Assembly (NCBI GenBank): GCA_036351775.1
Contig: JAZBPX010000053.1
Span: forward strand, 186,001-250,000
Length of the DNA: 64,000 nucleotides
Direction: 5' to 3'
Source: Pacificimonas sp036351775
Lineage (GTDB): Bacteria > Pseudomonadota > Alphaproteobacteria > Sphingomonadales > Sphingomonadaceae
This document shows, piece by piece, positions 18,653 to 26,978 of this stretch (the first letter of the stretch is position 1; each line of letters starts with the position of its first letter). A program made the translations under genes and the position numbers. The notes under the pieces are model-generated. The model was given only the letters and a program-made list of their open reading frames with translations. It did not search any database and was not told where the DNA came from.

Positions 18653-20059
18653 ATGTACCGCGACCAGCGCCTGACAACGATCGCCGACTGGCCCACCGAT
18701 ACCGACGATGCCCGTATCGCCGCGATCGGGCAGCTTTTGATGCTCCTGAACGACGATCGCGGTTCAGACGATCTGCGCGCTGCGGCAGTCGAGCAAGTCC
18801 GCACACTTTGGCGGTTGCTGTCCGCGGGCGCGCAGAACCGGGTCGCCAGCCTTGCCAAAGCGCGAGGTGTTGATCTCACGGACGGATCGGCCGCGACCGG
18901 CGGCAGCGTTGCCGCTCTGTTTGGTGTGGACGCTCAGCCGGACGCCGACGAACCAGTCAGTTTGCCGAGTAGTTTCGACCGGCCCGATCCCGAAACGCTG
19001 GCGACCCAAACTTTGGAGTCGCGGCGAGACAGTGCCGAGCGGCTTGGCGAGCTGATCGCGCGGATCGACGCATTCCGGGAACGGCGGCGTGCCGGTGCCG
19101 ACGACGGGCAACGCTGGCACAGTGATGCCGGTGGCCTGATCGTCGAGGGCTTCCGAAGTTTTGCCGCGAGCAAACCAGTGTATCTCACCGCTCTGGCCTT
19201 TGTCGATCCGGACGCCGCGACGCGGCGAATCGATCTTGGCCAACCGCTGCGTAATTGCGCGCTGACGGTGGACGGCGATGCCCGTTTCCTGAACGCGGAA
19301 CCCGTGTTTGCGGATGAAAGCGGGCGTTTTGAAGGGTATCGCGGAACCCTTAGCGCCCGTTCGCACGCCACGACCACACCGCTTCTGGGTGAGAACGTCG
19401 CCGAACTTGCGCATGAGGTGCTGACACCGCTCAACGCGATCATGGGCTATGCTCAGATGATTGAGGACGAAATCCTGGGTCCGGCTTCGCCGCAGCTGAA
19501 GGCGGGAACCGCAGAACTGATCGGCAAGACCTCCGCGCTGCTGGAGGCGGTCGAAACGCTTGGCGACATGTCGGTCATCGACCGGGGCGGCGCGGGGGAT
19601 GGGCCGAGCGAACTGGTCTTCGTCCTGCCAGCGCTGGAGCGTGCCGTGTCGAGGCTTGAGGCGCCGGCCCAGCGCCGCGGTGTTACGCTCGCGGCGTCGG
19701 GCAATCCGGCAGCGGCAATCGTCGCACCCCGCCGACGCATCGAGCAGGTCATCGACAGGCTGGCGGCAACGCTGCTTGCCCACGCAGACGCAGGCGAAAC
19801 GCTGACGCTGCATGCCCGCGACGGCGGGGCGGACTTCGACTTACCAGCCGCGCTACGTATGCGTTCGCTGCAGTCGCTTTGGCTCGATCCACCGGCCAAG
19901 CTTCGCACGGAGGGAGCGCCGATCCTCGGCCTGTCGATCGCGCTGCGCCACGCCGACCGTATCCTGAACCAGCTGGGCGGGCATATTCTTGTGGAGGGCG
20001 GGCAGCTTTGCCTCCATGCAGAATTTCTTGACCGGGCCGAGGAAGGGCTGGCCTCGTAA
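18653..20059 (+). CDS. Histidine kinase-like protein with decayed ATP-binding domain
   Basis: 468 residues, no membrane segments. A helical N-terminal part (1-150) is followed by a PAS-like or small mixed domain (155-235), then a clear HisKA H-box ELAHEVLTPLNAIMGYAQMI with His254. The HATPase region is hard to recognise: RRRIEQVIDRLAATLLAHA aligns with the N-box helix but lacks the Mg-binding Asn, no DxGxG box is visible, and only GAPILGLSIALRHADRIL recalls the G2 box. It could be a non-phosphorylating partner, like DivL-type pseudokinases, or a phosphotransfer protein. No response regulator is adjacent. trxB follows after 67 bases. Confidence 0.7.
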   Translation: MYRDQRLTTIADWPTDTDDARIAAIGQLLMLLNDDRGSDDLRAAAVEQVRTLWRLLSAGAQNRVASLAKARGVDLTDGSAATGGSVAALFGVDAQPDADEPVSLPSSFDRPDPETLATQTLESRRDSAERLGELIARIDAFRERRRAGADDGQRWHSDAGGLIVEGFRSFAASKPVYLTALAFVDPDAATRRIDLGQPLRNCALTVDGDARFLNAEPVFADESGRFEGYRGTLSARSHATTTPLLGENVAELAHEVLTPLNAIMGYAQMIEDEILGPASPQLKAGTAELIGKTSALLEAVETLGDMSVIDRGGAGDGPSELVFVLPALERAVSRLEAPAQRRGVTLAASGNPAAAIVAPRRRIEQVIDRLAATLLAHADAGETLTLHARDGGADFDLPAALRMRSLQSLWLDPPAKLRTEGAPILGLSIALRHADRILNQLGGHILVEGGQLCLHAEFLDRAEEGLAS

Positions 20060-20126
20060 TAGTTGCACGGTCGTCCTAGATCGTCAGCCTGACCTTGTTT
20101 GACGATTCTGGGAGCGCCCACCTGCC

Positions 20127-21101
20127 ATGAGCACCACCGATATCCATGTAAATGTCGCGATTATCGGCTCCGGGCCTGCCGGTTATACAGCCGCGGTCTA
20201 TGCCTCACGCGCGGCGTTGAACCCGGTAATGATCCGCGGGCTGCAGCCGGGGGGACAGCTGACCATCACGACGGATGTCGAGAACTGGCCGGGCGAAACC
20301 TCGATCATGGGCCCGGACCTGATGGTCAAGATGGAGGACCAGGCGAAGGCGCTGGGTACCGAGCTGATCGACGATATCGTCACCGATGTGGATACGAGCG
20401 CGCGTCCCTATCGCCTGTCGCTGGAGTCCGGAAACACGATCACCGCCGAAACGGTCATCATCGCGACGGGCGCGCAGGCGCGCTGGCTCGGCCTCGAAAG
20501 CGAGACGAAGTTTCGCGGGTTCGGCGTATCGGCCTGCGCCACGTGCGACGGTTTCTTCTACCGCGGGAAGACGGTCGGCGTGGTCGGCGGCGGCAATACG
20601 GCGGTCGAGGAAGCGCTGTTCCTGACCAACTTTGCCGAGAAGGTGTACCTGATCCATCGCCGCGACGAGCTGCGCGCGGACAAGACCAACCAGGCGCGGC
20701 TGTTCGCGAACGAGAAGGTGGAGCCGGTGTGGAACGCCACCGTCGCCGAAGTGCACGGCGATGAAGACCCGCTCTCCGTGACCGGCGTGCGGCTGGTCGC
20801 CACGGACGGCGGTCCGGACCGCGAACTGTCCCTGCACGGCCTGTTCATCGCGATCGGCCACGACCCGGCGACGCAGCTGTTCAGGGGCAAGCTCGATATG
20901 GACGAGGACGGCTATCTGCTGTGCGCGCCCGATTCGACCGCGACGTCGAAGCCCGGCATCTATGCCGCGGGCGATGTGAAGGACCATGTCTACCGGCAGG
21001 CCGTGACGGCGGCGGGCATGGGCTGCATGGCGGCGCTGGAGGCGGAGCGCTTCCTTGCGGCGAATGAAGCCGCCGAACCGCAGCGGCAGGCAGCCGAATA
21101 G
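20127..21101 (+). CDS. trxB: Thioredoxin reductase
   Basis: Reduces thioredoxin with NADPH in the cytoplasm. 324 residues. FAD-binding motif IIGSGPAGYTAAVYASRA at the N-terminus, redox-active CATC (Cys137 and Cys140), NADPH-binding VGVVGGGNTAVEEALFL with HRRDELRAD, and a final FAD motif GIYAAGDV. Length and motif order match the low-molecular-weight bacterial form. The LysR regulator gene starts 25 bases after the stop, so the two may share a transcript. Confidence 0.97.
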   Translation: MSTTDIHVNVAIIGSGPAGYTAAVYASRAALNPVMIRGLQPGGQLTITTDVENWPGETSIMGPDLMVKMEDQAKALGTELIDDIVTDVDTSARPYRLSLESGNTITAETVIIATGAQARWLGLESETKFRGFGVSACATCDGFFYRGKTVGVVGGGNTAVEEALFLTNFAEKVYLIHRRDELRADKTNQARLFANEKVEPVWNATVAEVHGDEDPLSVTGVRLVATDGGPDRELSLHGLFIAIGHDPATQLFRGKLDMDEDGYLLCAPDSTATSKPGIYAAGDVKDHVYRQAVTAAGMGCMAALEAERFLAANEAAEPQRQAAE

Positions 21102-21126
21102 CGGGCGGGCGAGGAAGGGGGGCACC

Positions 21127-22059
21127 ATGAGCGCCTTTGACTGGGACAAGCTGAGATTGCTGAATGCGGTTGCGGAAGCGGGCAGCTTCACCGAGGCCGC
21201 GCGGCGTCTCGGCACGTCGCAGCCCGCCTTGTCACGGCAGATAGCCTCGCTGGAGGAGTCCATTGGCGCAAAGCTGTTCCACCGCCACGCGCGCGGCCTT
21301 GCCTTGACCCATGAGGGCGAACAGCTTGCGGGCGTTGCGAGCGATACGTTCGAGCGTGTCGAAACGGTCCGGCAGGCGATCGAGCAGTCGCTCGGCAAGC
21401 CGACGGGGGAGCTGCGGCTGACCACGACGATCAGCTTCGGCTCGACCTGGCTGGCGCGCGCAATTTCGGACTTCGTCCGCGCCTACCCTGAAATCGATGT
21501 CACAATGATGCTGTCTGACGACGAGCTGGACCTCGCGCGCCGGGAGGCGGACGTCGCGGTGCGGTTCGCGCCCCCGACCCAGCAGCACATGATCTCGCGC
21601 CGCATGGAGGCCGTCCGCTACCGCCTGTGCGCGTCGCCGGATTATATCAAGCGGCACGGCGTGCCGGAAACGGCCGCCGGTCTCAGCGAGCACAGGCTGG
21701 TTGCCTTTATCGATCCCGCGCCCGGCCCCATCCAGGGCGTGAACTGGGCGCTGGAGGTTGGCAATACCGGCCCGCCGCGCCAGCCGCGCATCCGCGTGAA
21801 CAGCATCTTCGGCTTGGCGCAGGCGGTCGAGGCGGGGGCCGGGATTGCCGCGCTTCCCAGCTACCTGATCCGCGCGGCAGGCGGGCGTTTGAAGGTGATC
21901 CTGCCCGACGAGCTTGGCCCCATCTCCCGCACCTATTTCGTCTATCCGGAGGAGCTGCGCGGTTCGATCCGGGTCTCCGCGCTGCGCGACTTCCTGCTGA
22001 AGCGAATGCGCGACGATCCGCTGGATGTCGATGAAGCCATGCTTTCAGTGCATAGCTGA
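21127..22059 (+). CDS. LysR-family transcriptional regulator
   Basis: 310 residues starting at ATG 21127. The N-terminal winged helix LRLLNAVAEAGSFTEAARRL with TSQPALSRQIASLEE is the LysR DNA-binding region, followed by a linker helix and a periplasmic-binding-protein-like effector domain (90-295). LysR genes are often divergent from their target; this one lies directly after trxB on the same strand, so a role in control of thiol redox is possible but only an inference from position. Confidence 0.94.
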   Translation: MSAFDWDKLRLLNAVAEAGSFTEAARRLGTSQPALSRQIASLEESIGAKLFHRHARGLALTHEGEQLAGVASDTFERVETVRQAIEQSLGKPTGELRLTTTISFGSTWLARAISDFVRAYPEIDVTMMLSDDELDLARREADVAVRFAPPTQQHMISRRMEAVRYRLCASPDYIKRHGVPETAAGLSEHRLVAFIDPAPGPIQGVNWALEVGNTGPPRQPRIRVNSIFGLAQAVEAGAGIAALPSYLIRAAGGRLKVILPDELGPISRTYFVYPEELRGSIRVSALRDFLLKRMRDDPLDVDEAMLSVHS

Positions 22060-22181
22060 CCAAACCGGTATGGGTCTGCACAAGCCGGGAGCGAACAGGC
22101 ATATCCCAATCATCGGCGAGCGGCCATGGGCCCCGCCACGGTGATCGACCTCCGCGCCCTCCCTTGCGGATTTCGATACAC

Positions 22182-22222
22182 GGCCCCCGGCATCTTCTCC
22201 CTCCCTCCCCTTGCCGGGGGCC
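22182..22222. repeat. Perfect inverted repeat, 10-base arms
   Basis: GGCCCCCGGC (22182-22191) and GCCGGGGGCC (22213-22222) flank a 21-base pyrimidine-rich loop (TCTTCTCCCTCCCTCC part). It lies in the gap between the LysR and deacetylase-like genes. It could end the trxB-lysR transcript, though there is no T-tract, or be a relic of the CCCCTCCC-type repeats seen near 52.2 kb and 58.9 kb. Confidence 0.55.
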
Positions 22223-22294
22223 CCTCACCGTTTTCTCCAGCCTAAACGCAGTCTTGTCTCTTTCGCTTGCGCGCGAAGCGGTTATGATCGCTGC

Positions 22295-23320
22295 ATGCTG
22301 AAGGCTGCCGACCATCTTTACATTCCCTTTCCGGAGGACTGGTCGCCGCGCTTCCTGATCTTCGTCGATACCGAGGAAGAGTTCGACTGGTCGAAGCCGC
22401 GCCGCCGCGATTCCACAAGCGTTGAGGCCGTGAAGGCGCTGCCCGACATCCACAGGCTGATGACGGACCACAAGGCGCAGCCGGTCTACCTTGTCGACTA
22501 TCCGGTGACGTCGGACGACAGTGCGGTTGCGGTTCTCAAAGGCTTTCAGGACGAGGGGTCCGCAGCCATTGGCGCGCAGCTTCATCCCTGGGTGAACCCG
22601 CCGTTCGTTGAGCAGGTCAGCGCGAAGAACAGCTTTCCCGGCAATCTTCCGCGCAGCGTCGAGCGCGCCAAGATCCGCTCGCTGACCGAAGCCATTACGG
22701 AAAAGTTCGGCACGCAGCCCATCGCCTACCGCGCCGGCCGGTACGGGGTCGGCCCGAACACCGAAGCGCTGCTCGACGAGGCGGGCTATCAGCTCGACGT
22801 ATCGGTGCGCCCCTATTTCGATTACCGGGGGGAGGGCGGCCCGAGTTTCCGGCGCATCGCGCCCGCGCCTTACTGGACCGGCGACGAGCGGCGTCTTCTT
22901 GAACTGCCGCTCAGTTCGACCTTCACCGGCGGCCTGCGCGGAATGGGCGAATGGGCCTTTCGCCTTGCCGACCGGGTGCCGCACCTGAACGGGCTCCTGT
23001 CGCGCGGGCGCCTTCTTAGCCGGATCGCCTTGACGCCCGAGGGTATTCCCGAGGTCGACGCCGTCCGCGCGGTCGAACAGCTCGTAGAGGAACGCGCGCC
23101 GATCATTTCCATATCCTTCCACTCCCCGTCCGTGGAACCGGGAAACACGCCCTATGTCCGCGACGAAAGCGACCTGAAGGCGTTCTTTCACTGGTTCGAG
23201 GCGGTGCTGGGGCGGCTCGGCGAGCTGGGCGTCAAACCGATCGGCGTCGAACAGTTCGTGGCCCACTGCCGCACATTCGGCTCGGCCCGCGCAGTTGAAG
23301 CCGCATCGCCGGGCGCTTAG
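22295..23320 (+). CDS. Polysaccharide deacetylase-like (WalW-type) protein
   Basis: 341 residues starting at ATG 22295. DTEEEFDWSKP near the N-terminus resembles the acidic metal-binding motif of NodB-type deacetylases; GAQLHPWVNPPF supplies a candidate metal histidine, and ISISFHSPSVEPGNTPY a second. I recall sphingomonad proteins of this layout being labelled WalW. No signal peptide or membrane helix is seen, so it may act in the cytoplasm on a sugar precursor. It is a lone gene upstream of a tRNA; the substrate is unknown. Confidence 0.72.
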   Translation: MLKAADHLYIPFPEDWSPRFLIFVDTEEEFDWSKPRRRDSTSVEAVKALPDIHRLMTDHKAQPVYLVDYPVTSDDSAVAVLKGFQDEGSAAIGAQLHPWVNPPFVEQVSAKNSFPGNLPRSVERAKIRSLTEAITEKFGTQPIAYRAGRYGVGPNTEALLDEAGYQLDVSVRPYFDYRGEGGPSFRRIAPAPYWTGDERRLLELPLSSTFTGGLRGMGEWAFRLADRVPHLNGLLSRGRLLSRIALTPEGIPEVDAVRAVEQLVEERAPIISISFHSPSVEPGNTPYVRDESDLKAFFHWFEAVLGRLGELGVKPIGVEQFVAHCRTFGSARAVEAASPGA

Positions 23321-23344
23321 AGGGTCGCGCGCCGGGGCCGGGTG

Positions 23345-23419
23345 GGGCCTGTAGCTCAATGGTAGAGCTGGCCGCTCATAACGGCTTGGTTGGGGGTTCG
23401 AATCCCTCCGGGCCCACCA
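23345..23419 (+). tRNA. tRNA with anticodon CAT, probably tRNA-Ile2
   Basis: 75 bases with encoded CCA. Acceptor arms GGGCCTG (23345-23351) and CGGGCCC (23409-23415) pair with one T-G wobble. The anticodon loop CTCATAA gives CAT. The acceptor has C4-G69 and C5-G68, the pairs that the lysidine synthetase TilS reads, and the region after the anticodon stem (TTGGTTG) resembles E. coli tRNA-Ile2 rather than elongator tRNA-Met. It is not an initiator: the first pair is a normal G-C. If modified to lysidine it reads AUA. Confidence 0.85.
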
Positions 23420-23422
23420 GCC

Positions 23423-23453
23423 TTGCGGCCCCTTGGTGTCGTAGGCATATATA
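23423..23453 (+). promoter_or_regulatory. Candidate promoter giving a leaderless PBP mRNA
   Basis: TATATA (23448-23453) lies 6 bases before the ATG of the penicillin-binding protein gene, and TTGCGG (23423-23428) lies 19 bases before it. A start seven bases after such a -10 box would fall at the ATG. No purine-rich ribosome site is visible before that ATG. Confidence 0.3.
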
Positions 23454-23459
23454 ACACCT

Positions 23460-25652
23460 ATGTTCGATTTTCTTCGTCGCCGCTCCGGAAGCGACACGCC
23501 CCTGAATGAGGCACCGTTGCAGGAGGCCGCGCCCGTCATCCCCGACTATGCGGACAGCGCCTTCGCGGCTGAAGAGGCCGCCGGGCAGGGGCGCGACCGT
23601 CGCAGGCGCTGGTTCGTGCGCGGGCTGGGCGCGGCTGTCCTCGCCATGATCCTTCTGTTCGGCGTGCTGGCCTGGACCGCGCCGCTCGGAAAGGCGCTGG
23701 AGCCGCTGGACGAGCCTGCCATCGTGCTGGAGGCGGCGAACGGCACGCCCATTGCGCGCCGCGGCCAGTACAAGGCGGAGCCCGTCGACATCAATGCCCT
23801 GCCGCCGCACGTCTATAACGCCTTCATTGCTATCGAGGACCAGCGCTTCTTCAGCCACTGGGGGCTCGACCCGCGCGGGATCGGCCGGGCATTGGGGGCG
23901 AACGTGCGCGAGGGCGCGGTGGTGCAGGGCGGCAGTACGATCACCCAGCAGCTTGCGAAAACGGCATTTCTCTCCAGCGAGCGCTCGCTCTGGCGCAAGG
24001 CACAGGAGGCGGTCATCGCCTTGTGGCTGGAGCTGTGGCTGACAAAGGAGGAAATCCTCGAACGCTACCTGTCCAGCGTCTATTTCGGGGAAGGGGCATG
24101 GGGCCTCGGCGCGGCATCCCAGACCTATTTTTCGAAGGTGCCTGGCGAACTGACTTTGGGCGAATCGGCGATGCTGGCGGGGCTGATGAAGGCTCCGTCG
24201 CGCCTTGCGCCGACACAGAATTACGCAGGCGCGCGCGAACGGGGAAAGCTCGTCATTGCCGCGATGAAGGAACAGGGCTTGATTACCGACGCCGAATGGT
24301 CGGCTGCGCGGAAGGCAGAGATGAACCCGGGTCGCGACAACCTGCCCGTTGGCTCCTATTTCGCCGACTGGATTTCTCCGGTCGCCAAGAACATGGTCCG
24401 CGCTGGCTATGGCGAGACCCGTATCCGCACAACGCTCGATTTCGATATGCAGCAGACAGCCCAGCGCATCCTGCAACGGCGACTGGCGCGCTCCTCGGCC
24501 ACGCAGGGCGCGCTGATCGCGATGCGCCCTGACGGCCGTGTTCTCGCGATGGTGGGCGGCACCGACTACCGGGCCAGCGCGTTCAATCGCGCGGTACAGG
24601 CAAAGCGCCAGTCCGGCAGCGCGTTCAAACTGTTCGTCTACCTCACCGCGTTACGGTCGGGCATGAACCCCAATAGCATGGTCGAGGATGCGCCTGTCAC
24701 GCTCGGGAACTGGCAGCCGAGCAATTACGATGACAGCTATGCCGGGCCGATCACGCTGGAAAGCGCCTTTGCCCGTTCATCGAATGTGGCGGCGGCGCGG
24801 CTGGCGGACCGGGTCGGCGTGGAGGCGATGACCGACGCCGCGCGCGACCTCGGTGTCGATAGCGAGCTAGGTGATGACCTGACCATCGCACTGGGGTCTT
24901 CCTCGACGACGCTGCTTGAAATGACCGCGGCTTATGCCGCCGTCGCCGCCGGCCGTTATCCCATCGAACCCTACGGAATCGAGGAGCAGGAGGACGGCAG
25001 TCTCGGCGCGCGGCTGGAGCGTGCGCTTGGAGGCGAGCAGAGGACCCTCCGCGAACAGCGCGACCTTCTGCAGCTTCTGAATGCCGTGATGGAACGGGGC
25101 ACCGCGCGGCGGATCAACCTTGCCATTAACGACTATGGCAAGACCGGGACGACGCAGGACAACCGCGACGCGCTGTTCATCGGTTTCGTGCCCGGACTGG
25201 TGGTCGGTGTGTGGGTGGGCAATGACGACAACAGCCCGACCAACGGCGTGACGGGTTCGAATGTGCCTGCCGACATCTGGCGCGAGTTCGTCCTCGCGGC
25301 CTCTCCGGAGGCGCGGTCGGCTGAGGAGCGGGCGCGGCGTATCGCGGCGGCGGCGGAGGAGCGAGAACGCGCGGAAGCGGCGGCCGAGGCGGAACGACAG
25401 CGCGGCGGCGATCTGATTGCCGACATCGAAGACCTGATTGCCGGCGACGAGATGGCGGGCCGGCGTATCCTGGAACGGGTGCTGCGCGGCGAACTGACCG
25501 CCGACGGGGCTAGCGCTGAAATCGAACGCGAGATCGACCGGCGCGCGGACGAGGCACCGGAACGCCGCGACCAGCTTGACGATTTCGAAGACCAGTGGCG
25601 CGAGGCACTGAAGGCCTATGAGGAGTTGGCCCGCGAACCTGCGCCAAACTGA
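23460..25652 (+). CDS. Class A penicillin-binding protein (transglycosylase/transpeptidase)
   Basis: 730 residues. A cytoplasmic tail and one membrane helix (about 50-72) anchor it in the inner membrane. The GT51 glycosyltransferase domain has EDQRFFSHWG (catalytic Glu126), GGSTITQQLAK and ERYLSSVYFGEGAWG. The transpeptidase domain has S387-A-F-K390, ARSSN and YGKTGTTQDNRDALF. It polymerises and cross-links peptidoglycan. The last 110 residues are a charged, arginine- and glutamate-rich helical tail. It is close to PBP1A-type proteins. No ribosome site is seen; see the promoter entry. Confidence 0.94.
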   Translation: MFDFLRRRSGSDTPLNEAPLQEAAPVIPDYADSAFAAEEAAGQGRDRRRRWFVRGLGAAVLAMILLFGVLAWTAPLGKALEPLDEPAIVLEAANGTPIARRGQYKAEPVDINALPPHVYNAFIAIEDQRFFSHWGLDPRGIGRALGANVREGAVVQGGSTITQQLAKTAFLSSERSLWRKAQEAVIALWLELWLTKEEILERYLSSVYFGEGAWGLGAASQTYFSKVPGELTLGESAMLAGLMKAPSRLAPTQNYAGARERGKLVIAAMKEQGLITDAEWSAARKAEMNPGRDNLPVGSYFADWISPVAKNMVRAGYGETRIRTTLDFDMQQTAQRILQRRLARSSATQGALIAMRPDGRVLAMVGGTDYRASAFNRAVQAKRQSGSAFKLFVYLTALRSGMNPNSMVEDAPVTLGNWQPSNYDDSYAGPITLESAFARSSNVAAARLADRVGVEAMTDAARDLGVDSELGDDLTIALGSSSTTLLEMTAAYAAVAAGRYPIEPYGIEEQEDGSLGARLERALGGEQRTLREQRDLLQLLNAVMERGTARRINLAINDYGKTGTTQDNRDALFIGFVPGLVVGVWVGNDDNSPTNGVTGSNVPADIWREFVLAASPEARSAEERARRIAAAAEERERAEAAAEAERQRGGDLIADIEDLIAGDEMAGRRILERVLRGELTADGASAEIEREIDRRADEAPERRDQLDDFEDQWREALKAYEELAREPAPN

Positions 25653-25659
25653 CGGTGGA

Positions 25660-26100
25660 TCAGTCCCAAAGCGCTGCCGCCTCATTGTCTGCGGCCTGCG
25701 CCTCTACCCAATGCGCAGTGCCGTCGGGGCGGGTTTCGCGTTTCCAGAACGGGGCCTTCGTTTTCAGCCAGTCCATCAGGAAACGTGCTGCGTCGAAGGC
25801 GTCCCCTCGGTGGGGCGATGCGACGGCCACGAACACGATGGCATCGCCCGGGTGCAGCAGGCCGTAGCGGTGGATCACCCGCCCGCGAAGGACAGCAAAC
25901 CGCTCGGCGGCTTCCCCGGCAATCGCGTCAAGCTGCCGTTCGGTCATGCCGGGATAATGCTGCAGTTCCAGTGTGCTGCCGGGTTCGCCCCTGACCAGAC
26001 CCGTGAAACTGACCAGCGCGCCCGCGTCGCCGTCACCGCCGAGAGCGGCCAGCTCGGCGGCGGCATCGAACGCCTCGGCCTGAACGCTGGTCCGGATCAT
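25660..26100 (-). CDS. moaE: Molybdopterin synthase catalytic subunit
   Basis: 146 residues. It converts precursor Z to molybdopterin using sulfur carried on MoaD. Conserved segments are GALVSFTGLVRGE, LELQHYPGMTERQ, VIHRYGLLHPGDAIVFVAV and SPHRGDAFDAARFLMDWLK with FWKRE near the end. It overlaps moaD by four bases and is the last gene of pgsA-moaD-moaE on the minus strand, converging on the PBP gene. Confidence 0.95.
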   Translation of the reverse strand: MIRTSVQAEAFDAAAELAALGGDGDAGALVSFTGLVRGEPGSTLELQHYPGMTERQLDAIAGEAAERFAVLRGRVIHRYGLLHPGDAIVFVAVASPHRGDAFDAARFLMDWLKTKAPFWKRETRPDGTAHWVEAQAADNEAAALWD

Positions 26101-26354
26101 CCGCCGGTGACGGGCGGGAAGATGCCGAGCTCTGCGCCGTCACGGACAGGCGCATCGATCCCGACAAAGACCTGGTCGAGGGCGAAGCGCAGGCAGGACG
26201 GCTCGGCGAAGGCGGCACGGTACTGCTCGCCCTCCCGCTCCAGCGCGGCCAGCACGTCCGCGACGGTCGCCACGCCTGCCGGAAAGTCGCGCGTCTCGCC
26301 GTCCATTCCCACCGTATCGCGGGTGGCGGCGAAGTAGAGAATGTTCAGCTTCAC
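26097..26354 (-). CDS. moaD: Molybdopterin synthase sulfur carrier subunit
   Basis: 85 residues with a ubiquitin-like fold. The C-terminus FPPVTGG ends in the di-glycine that is adenylated and thiocarboxylated. LNILYFAATRDTVG is the first strand. It is 10 bases downstream of pgsA and overlaps moaE, so synthase subunits are made together. Confidence 0.94.
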   Translation of the reverse strand: MKLNILYFAATRDTVGMDGETRDFPAGVATVADVLAALEREGEQYRAAFAEPSCLRFALDQVFVGIDAPVRDGAELGIFPPVTGG

Positions 26355-26364
26355 GGCCCGGCCT

Positions 26365-26922
26365 TCAGACCATGTGTTTCATGCCGGCGCGCAGATAGTC
26401 GTAGCCGGTGATCGAAGTCATGATGGCGGCGATCCAGAGGCAGGTAATGCCGACTTCCCACGCGGGCAGAAACGGCATCTTCACTTCGGAAAAGCCGACG
26501 AGGATCAGCGCGCCGAGTGCCACCATCTGGAACGTGGTTTTCCACTTGGCGAGCTGACTAACCGGTACCGACACCTGCACACCGCCTAGAAACTCCCTAA
26601 GCCCGCTGACGATGATTTCCCGAAGGAGAATGATAAGCGCGGCGATCGTTGCGAAGCCGTTCACGATGTCGTTCTCGATCAGCATGATGATCGTGGCGGC
26701 GACCATGATCTTGTCGGCAATGGGGTCGAGGAACTGGCCCAGCTTCGACACCGTGCCCTGCGAGCGTGCCAGGTAGCCATCGAGGTAATCGGTTGCGCCG
26801 GCCACACTGAAGACCACAAAGGCGATCAGATGACCGAGCCAACCCGCCTGCCACATGCAGATGACAATGATGGGCACAGCAAGGATGCGCGACAGTGTCA
26901 GCAGGTTTGGCAGGCTGGTCAT
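26365..26922 (-). CDS. pgsA: CDP-diacylglycerol-glycerol-3-phosphate phosphatidyltransferase
   Basis: 185 residues starting at ATG 26922. It makes phosphatidylglycerol phosphate, the first committed step to phosphatidylglycerol and cardiolipin. The CDP-alcohol phosphotransferase motif reads ATDYLDGYLARSQG, followed by TVSKLGQFLDPIADKIM: the D-G-x2-A-R-x8-G-x3-D-x3-D pattern is complete. Four membrane segments are visible. It is the first gene of an operon with moaD and moaE and divergent from the nitroreductase with a 56-base gap. Confidence 0.94.
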   Translation of the reverse strand: MTSLPNLLTLSRILAVPIIVICMWQAGWLGHLIAFVVFSVAGATDYLDGYLARSQGTVSKLGQFLDPIADKIMVAATIIMLIENDIVNGFATIAALIILLREIIVSGLREFLGGVQVSVPVSQLAKWKTTFQMVALGALILVGFSEVKMPFLPAWEVGITCLWIAAIMTSITGYDYLRAGMKHMV

Positions 26923-26978
26923 CAGGCTTTCGCGTCTAAGAAGAAGCGGCGCATGCCACAAGCTAGGGAGCCCGGCGA

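Noticed and set aside
23345..23419. Initiator tRNA-fMet
   Set aside because: The acceptor first pair is G-C, while bacterial initiator tRNAs have a mismatch there, and the GGG-CCC anticodon stem pairs are absent.
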